A DNA stretch of 9,800 nt from JBOGED01 sp050743625. GTDB taxonomy: Bacteria > Actinomycetota > Nitriliruptoria > Euzebyales > Egibacteraceae. Below the pieces are notes generated by a model. It ran no database searches, was not told where the DNA came from, and was given only the letters and a program-made list of their open reading frames with translations. The number at the start of each line of letters is the position of its first letter. The stretch's first letter is position 1. Below, piece by piece: positions 6,913 to 9,800 of this stretch. The stretch covers positions 1 through 9,800 of the forward strand of contig JBOGED010000237.1 of the NCBI GenBank assembly GCA_050743625.1, given 5' to 3'. The position numbers were made by a program, and so were the translations under genes.

Positions 6913-7283
6913 GACGGCTCGTCGGCGCTTAGGAGCCGTCGGAGGGCGGCCGCCTCCTCCGGGCGCAGGTCCGCGACGAAATGCAACAGCGCCGCGGTGC
7001 GGTTCTCGGCCACCCTCAGCGCCTCGGTCATCGTCGATGCGATGTAGGCCTCGCGCGACACGGCGGTGCGGTAGGCCCACGCCCGGCCTTGCCGCCGCCG
7101 CCGCAGCAAACCCTTCTCGTGCAGCCGGCTCATGACGGTCATCACGGTCGTGTACGCCAGGTCGTCGGCAAGAAGGGGAAGGACGTCTCTCACCTGCATG
7201 AATTGCTCAGGACGCTCCCACAGTACCTGCATGATCTTCACCTCGAGCGAGCCGAGTTGAAGAGACCGTCCGCTGTCAGCCAT
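6909..7283 (-). CDS. BlaI/MecI/CopY-family transcriptional repressor
   Basis: A 124-residue protein of normal length for the family. ATG at 7283 has GAGAGG about six bases upstream. A GTG ten codons earlier (7313) is open in frame but has no ribosome site. The winged helix covers about residues 8-75: LGSLEVKIMQVLWE, then VRDVLPLLADDLAYTTVMTV with the recognition helix YTTVMTVMSRLHEKGLL at 44-60, and a wing rich in Arg (RRRRQGRAWAYRT). The C-terminal helices (about 76-120) are the dimerisation region, which is the usual protease target. It is translationally coupled to the M56 gene, and the pair forms a classic repressor/antirepressor module. The perfect inverted repeat at 7323-7339, just upstream, is the likely operator, so autoregulation is expected. 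Confidence 0.93.
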   Translation of the reverse strand: MADSGRSLQLGSLEVKIMQVLWERPEQFMQVRDVLPLLADDLAYTTVMTVMSRLHEKGLLRRRRQGRAWAYRTAVSREAYIASTMTEALRVAENRTAALLHFVADLRPEEAAALRRLLSADEPS

Positions 7284-7322
7284 CGGCGCCTCTCGCCGTG
7301 CCGCATCCTGCACTCACCACTA

Positions 7323-7339
7323 TGGTCTATCGTAGACCA
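7323..7339. promoter_or_regulatory. Perfect inverted repeat, likely BlaI operator in divergent promoter region
   Basis: TGGTCTA-TCG-TAGACCA is a perfect 7-bp inverted repeat with a 3-bp centre. It lies 40 bases from the BlaI start and 59 bases from the start of the divergent lipoprotein gene. Candidate -10 elements for both directions fall on or beside it (TATCGT rightward at 7328-7333, TACGAT leftward), but neither has a convincing -35. Its size, symmetry and position fit a BlaI-family dimer site. Control of both divergent genes is inference. Confidence 0.65.
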
Positions 7340-7397
7340 CGATGACCGCTTGGTGCCGGCTCCGGGTCCGGCTGGCCTGTATTGACTGAGGCAGAGT

Positions 7398-8270
7398 ATG
7401 CAGCTCATTGGTGGAAGATCGTTTATCGGCCTGGCCGTGGCCGTCCTGCTGGTGGCGTGTGGAACGGGCGATCAGGCAGCGCCGCAACAGGAGCCTGGCG
7501 TCGTCCACGTCCACGCGCTGGCCGTCGACCCCAGGGACGAGCGCGGCCTCTACGTGGCCACCCATACCGGGCTGTTCCACATGGACGCGGCCGGGACGGC
7601 CCAGCGAGTTGGTGAGCACTACCACGACCTCATGGGTTTCACTGTCGCCGGGCCGGGCGACTTCATCGCCAGTGGCCATCCGGACCTGCAGACCGACCAG
7701 CTCCGCGCCCCCGGCAAGCCACCGCTGCTCGGGTTGGTGCACAGCACCGACGGGGGCGCGAACTGGCAGCCGCTGTCGTTGCTGGGCGAGGTCGACTTCC
7801 ACAGCCTGCAGGCCGCACACGACCTGGTCTATGGGTACGACTCGACCGGCCAGACCTTCATGGTCAGCAACGACCGCACGACCTGGGAGAAAAGGTCCAG
7901 CCTTGCGCTGGTCGACTTCGCGGTCAGCCCCGACGATCCCGACCTTGTCGTCGCCTCGACTCCGAACAATCTCGTACGAAGCAGCGACGGCGGCCGAACG
8001 TGGCAGCCGGCCGCGGACGCGCCGCCGGCGATCCTGGACTGGAGCAGCAGCGGCCTGTACCGCGTTGTCGGGGACGGGGCCGTCGCGATCAGCACGGACG
8101 CCGGCGCGACCTGGCAGTCCCGCGGGTGGATCGGCGGCTCGCCGGAGGCCTTGCTCGCCCGCGACGACCTCCTCCTCGCGGCCGCGGCTGACCGCGGCAT
8201 CGTCGAGTCCCGTGACGGCGGCCAGACCTGGGAGCTGCGCGTCAAGACCGGCGGCTCGGGCGATCAGTGA
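7398..8270 (+). CDS. Exported lipoprotein with Asp-box (BNR) beta-propeller repeats
   Basis: A 290-residue protein. ATG at 7398 follows GAGG by about seven bases. The signal peptide ends in lipobox LVAC with the lipidated Cys at residue 21. Five Asp-box motifs (S-x-D-x-G-x-x-W or close) lie at about 116-123, 157-163, 195-202, 232-239 and 271-278, for example STDGGANW and SRDGGQTW. They indicate a small sialidase/VPS10-like beta-propeller. EHYHDLMGFTVAGPGDFIAS (73-92) resembles the conserved segment of proteins named F510_1955-type glycosylhydrolases, but no glycosidase catalytic set is evident, so an enzymatic role is unproven. Histidines are frequent in the first 100 residues (VVHVHAL, THTGLFH), which may indicate metal binding. 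It diverges from BlaI/M56 across a perfect inverted repeat and is probably their target gene. Confidence 0.85.
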   Translation: MQLIGGRSFIGLAVAVLLVACGTGDQAAPQQEPGVVHVHALAVDPRDERGLYVATHTGLFHMDAAGTAQRVGEHYHDLMGFTVAGPGDFIASGHPDLQTDQLRAPGKPPLLGLVHSTDGGANWQPLSLLGEVDFHSLQAAHDLVYGYDSTGQTFMVSNDRTTWEKRSSLALVDFAVSPDDPDLVVASTPNNLVRSSDGGRTWQPAADAPPAILDWSSSGLYRVVGDGAVAISTDAGATWQSRGWIGGSPEALLARDDLLLAAAADRGIVESRDGGQTWELRVKTGGSGDQ

Positions 8271-8410
8271 CCCTCATCGGCCGACCACATCGGATCCCGT
8301 GGAGGCGCACCGATCTCCCTGTGTTGCGAAATGCTCGGACGGTCCGTTTGGCGCGTGTTGAGGGCAGGCACGTCGATGGTGGCTCACGCCGTCTACTCAC
8401 TCTGCGGGGG

Positions 8411-9109
8411 TCACCGCACTGGTTCGGCGCCGCGGAGGATCAAGGCGGCGCACCAGGCGGGATAGCTGATCGGCAGATCGTGGCGGCCGTTGGGATGCAG
8501 GCGGGGTTGTCAAGCAGTCGAACCGGCGAGAAAGGACGCCGCCGCGGTCAGGAACAGGGACCAGGTCGTCCGCGGCGTCGGCCAGGATCATCGGCACACG
8601 CCGTGCGTCCAGACTGGCCATCGCCTCCCGCCAGCTTGGCTCCCGGATGATGCCGTTCATGCCACCCAGGTAGGCGGGCCAGGTGTGCAGCACCCTTGGC
8701 GGGCCAGCGGCACCGGCCGCTGGGGAGAGATTGCCACCGCGACCCAATGCGCGAGGCTGCGCAAGCGGCACATGGCCTCGCAAGCCGCTGCCGCGAGTGG
8801 CGACTCCAGCGCGAAAATCGTTCTGTCAGCCCCATGTGACGGATGTGGCCGTCGGCCTCGGCGAGGTGCTCGTATAGCGGCCCGCAGAACAGGACGACGC
8901 GTCGAGTTTCCGAGCGCCGGGCGGCCCAGTGCAGCGCGAGGACAGCGCCCATCGAGTGGCCGGGCCACGGTGAGCGGCAAATCCTGGACACTGAGCTCGG
9001 TCACCATCCGGTCGAGCGCCGCAAGATGCGCGTCCAAGCCGAAATCGACGCGGCGGGCGTCCATCGATCGCCCGAAGCCGAGCAGGTCGGGGATCACGAG
9101 TCGTCCTCG
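8411..9109 (-). pseudogene. Alpha/beta-hydrolase remnant: N-terminus missing, four frameshifts
   Basis: Read leftward, hydrolase motifs appear in order but in changing frames. They are RGRLVIPDLLGFGRS from 9109, the nucleophile elbow GHSMGAVLALHW with Ser at 8955-8953, ERF then ALESPLAAAACEAM, LHTWPAYLGGMNGIIREPSW, the acid region MILADAADDLVPVPD, and LHPNGRHDLPISYPAWC with the catalytic His at 8482-8480. The gene ends at TGA 8413-8411. Shifts fit one extra base at GGG 8962-8964, one missing at AAAA 8814-8817, one missing near GGG 8701-8703 and one extra at GGGG 8503-8506. The strand and oxyanion-loop segment (HG motif) that should precede RLVIPDLLGFGRS is absent, replaced by the end of the upstream regulator. 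The indels might be sequence errors, but the missing N-terminus is not. As it stands it encodes no complete enzyme. Confidence 0.75.
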
Positions 9110-9132
9110 TGTCACCCAGCGCGGCGGCTTGA

Positions 9133-9800
9133 TCAGCCCGCCATCCCGCGAGCCACGCACACATGGCCTTCGGACTGCGGAGCGAGGTCAAGGGCCTGAT
9201 CGAGTAGCGCCCGTGTCCGCTGAGGATCGCCTCCCCTCCCGCCACGCAGCGCAGACGAGAACAGGTAGCTGGCTGCGCCCAACGTCTGCGCGTACAAGCC
9301 GGGATCGGCGATTTCCTCGGCGAGCTTCTGGGCTATCGCCACGTAGCCATAGGCGGCAGTCCACTGCCCGGCGTTATAGGCGACGAGCGCACTTTGCGTA
9401 TGCGCAGCGATCGCGACCGTGGACAGGCGCCCGCGCTCATCCGGGGTCATGGGCTCGTGCAACAGCGCGAGCACGATGTCGGCGTAGCTGGACACCACAG
9501 GCAGCAGCACCCGCGAATCAGCCGTTCGATACAACCCAGCAAGTACGGAGAACCACTGTTCGTGACTGGTCACGAGGCCGACGTCCACGGGTCCCGCACG
9601 ATCGCTCGTGACGCGCGCTACCGCCTGGCCGACGCCGTCGACGGATGCCACTCCGAGTAACGCGAGCAGACCCGCGGTGATCTGTCGCCGGTCCGTGTCG
9701 TCCCCTTCCAAGTCGTCAATGCACAAGTCTAGCGGGGCTTCGCCCCGGCCCGACGAGGCGTGGACGGTAACGGCGGCGGCGCGCCAAGTCGGCGGCTGTT
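9133..9800 (-). CDS. C-terminal part of a TPR-type transcriptional regulator (5' end outside window; frameshift near end)
   Basis: The leftward frame is open from the window edge to TGA at 9135-9133 and needs no start inside the window. From about 9726 it reads DDLEGDDTDRRQITAGLLAL, then HEQWFSVLAGLYRTADSRVL, SYADIVLALLHEPM, and helical repeats ending AASYLFSSALRGGRGGDPQR and TRALLDQALDLAP. This resembles the TPR-like C-terminal region of actinobacterial helix-turn-helix regulators, whose DNA-binding domain would lie upstream beyond 9800. The expected ending (AWLAGWRADQAAALGD, 9158-9111) is in a frame one base later, so a one-base insertion is inferred between about 9185 and 9160. The true end is lost where the sequence joins the hydrolase remnant near 9105-9115. 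The ligand and target are unknown. Confidence 0.7.
   Translation of the reverse strand, partial: QPPTWRAAAVTVHASSGRGEAPLDLCIDDLEGDDTDRRQITAGLLALLGVASVDGVGQAVARVTSDRAGPVDVGLVTSHEQWFSVLAGLYRTADSRVLLPVVSSYADIVLALLHEPMTPDERGRLSTVAIAAHTQSALVAYNAGQWTAAYGYVAIAQKLAEEIADPGLYAQTLGAASYLFSSALRGGRGGDPQRTRALLDQALDLAPQSEGHVCVARGMAG

Noticed and set aside
7284..7313. GTG at 7313 as start of BlaI
   Set aside because: It has no ribosome site and would add ten residues with no family counterpart. The ATG at 7283 has GAGAGG at good spacing.
7825..7831. A further TGGTCTA copy
   Set aside because: It is a single copy inside a Leu-Val-Tyr coding stretch with no partner arm, as expected by chance.
8336..8349. CGGACGGTCCG followed by TTT as a terminator after the lipoprotein gene
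   Set aside because: The stem is only four pairs and the T-run three bases. The rest of 8271-8410 holds no gene or clear signal.
8490..9611. A 373-codon rightward open frame
   Set aside because: It is antisense to the hydrolase remnant and TPR regulator, whose motifs are clear on the other strand. Its product is an Arg/Ser/Pro-rich shadow of GC-rich DNA.
9733..9747. Perfect hairpin CGGGGC-TTC-GCCCCG near the window end
   Set aside because: It lies within the open frame of the TPR regulator and is the kind of dyad that is common in very GC-rich coding DNA.
1..9800. tRNA, rRNA, CRISPR array, insertion sequence or attachment site
   Set aside because: I saw no cloverleaf-like segment, spaced repeat array, transposase or integrase motifs, or terminal inverted repeats with target duplications.

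Overview
The window reads as chromosomal or accessory DNA of a high-GC actinobacterium. Real reading frames have strongly G/C-rich third codon positions. The regulator families (GntR, ArsR with a long N-terminal extension, BlaI/M56, and an actinobacterial TPR-type regulator) fit that group. No rRNA, tRNA, CRISPR array, transposase or integrase is visible.

Layout. (1) 1-381: the start of a leftward GntR repressor gene, and a divergent promoter region with an operator-like inverted repeat lying in the rightward promoter. (2) 295-1080: a possible 27-codon small ORF and an unrecognised 232-residue protein, both rightward. (3) 1150-5908: a tightly packed rightward operon. It encodes an ArsR-type regulator, a lipoprotein substrate-binding protein, a polar amino acid ABC permease, its ATPase, and a threonine-synthase-like PLP enzyme with an N-terminal four-cysteine zinc knuckle. 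The last three genes overlap at stop/start codons. (4) 5983-7283: a leftward BlaI repressor/M56 metalloprotease pair with a 4-nt gene overlap. It is divergent from a rightward lipoprotein with Asp-box (BNR) repeats (7398-8270), and a perfect 7-3-7 inverted repeat sits between them. (5) 8411-9800: a leftward region holding the C-terminal part of a TPR-type transcriptional regulator, joined directly to an alpha/beta-hydrolase that lacks its N-terminus and is broken by four frameshifts.

How the genes work together (inference). The operon looks like import of a polar amino acid or analogue by the ABC transporter followed by PLP-dependent conversion, under control of the co-transcribed ArsR protein. 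The BlaI/M56 pair looks like a proteolysis-relieved switch for itself and probably for the divergent lipoprotein. M56 has no recognisable extracellular sensor domain, so the signal is unknown.

Caution on quality. Eight single-base frameshifts can be inferred: two in the binding protein, one in the PLP enzyme, one in the TPR regulator and four in the hydrolase. Most lie at short homopolymers while the protein motifs are otherwise kept, which suggests sequencing or consensus errors as readily as true decay. The regulator-hydrolase junction near 9105-9115 is different: it removes whole protein segments and cannot be a homopolymer error.
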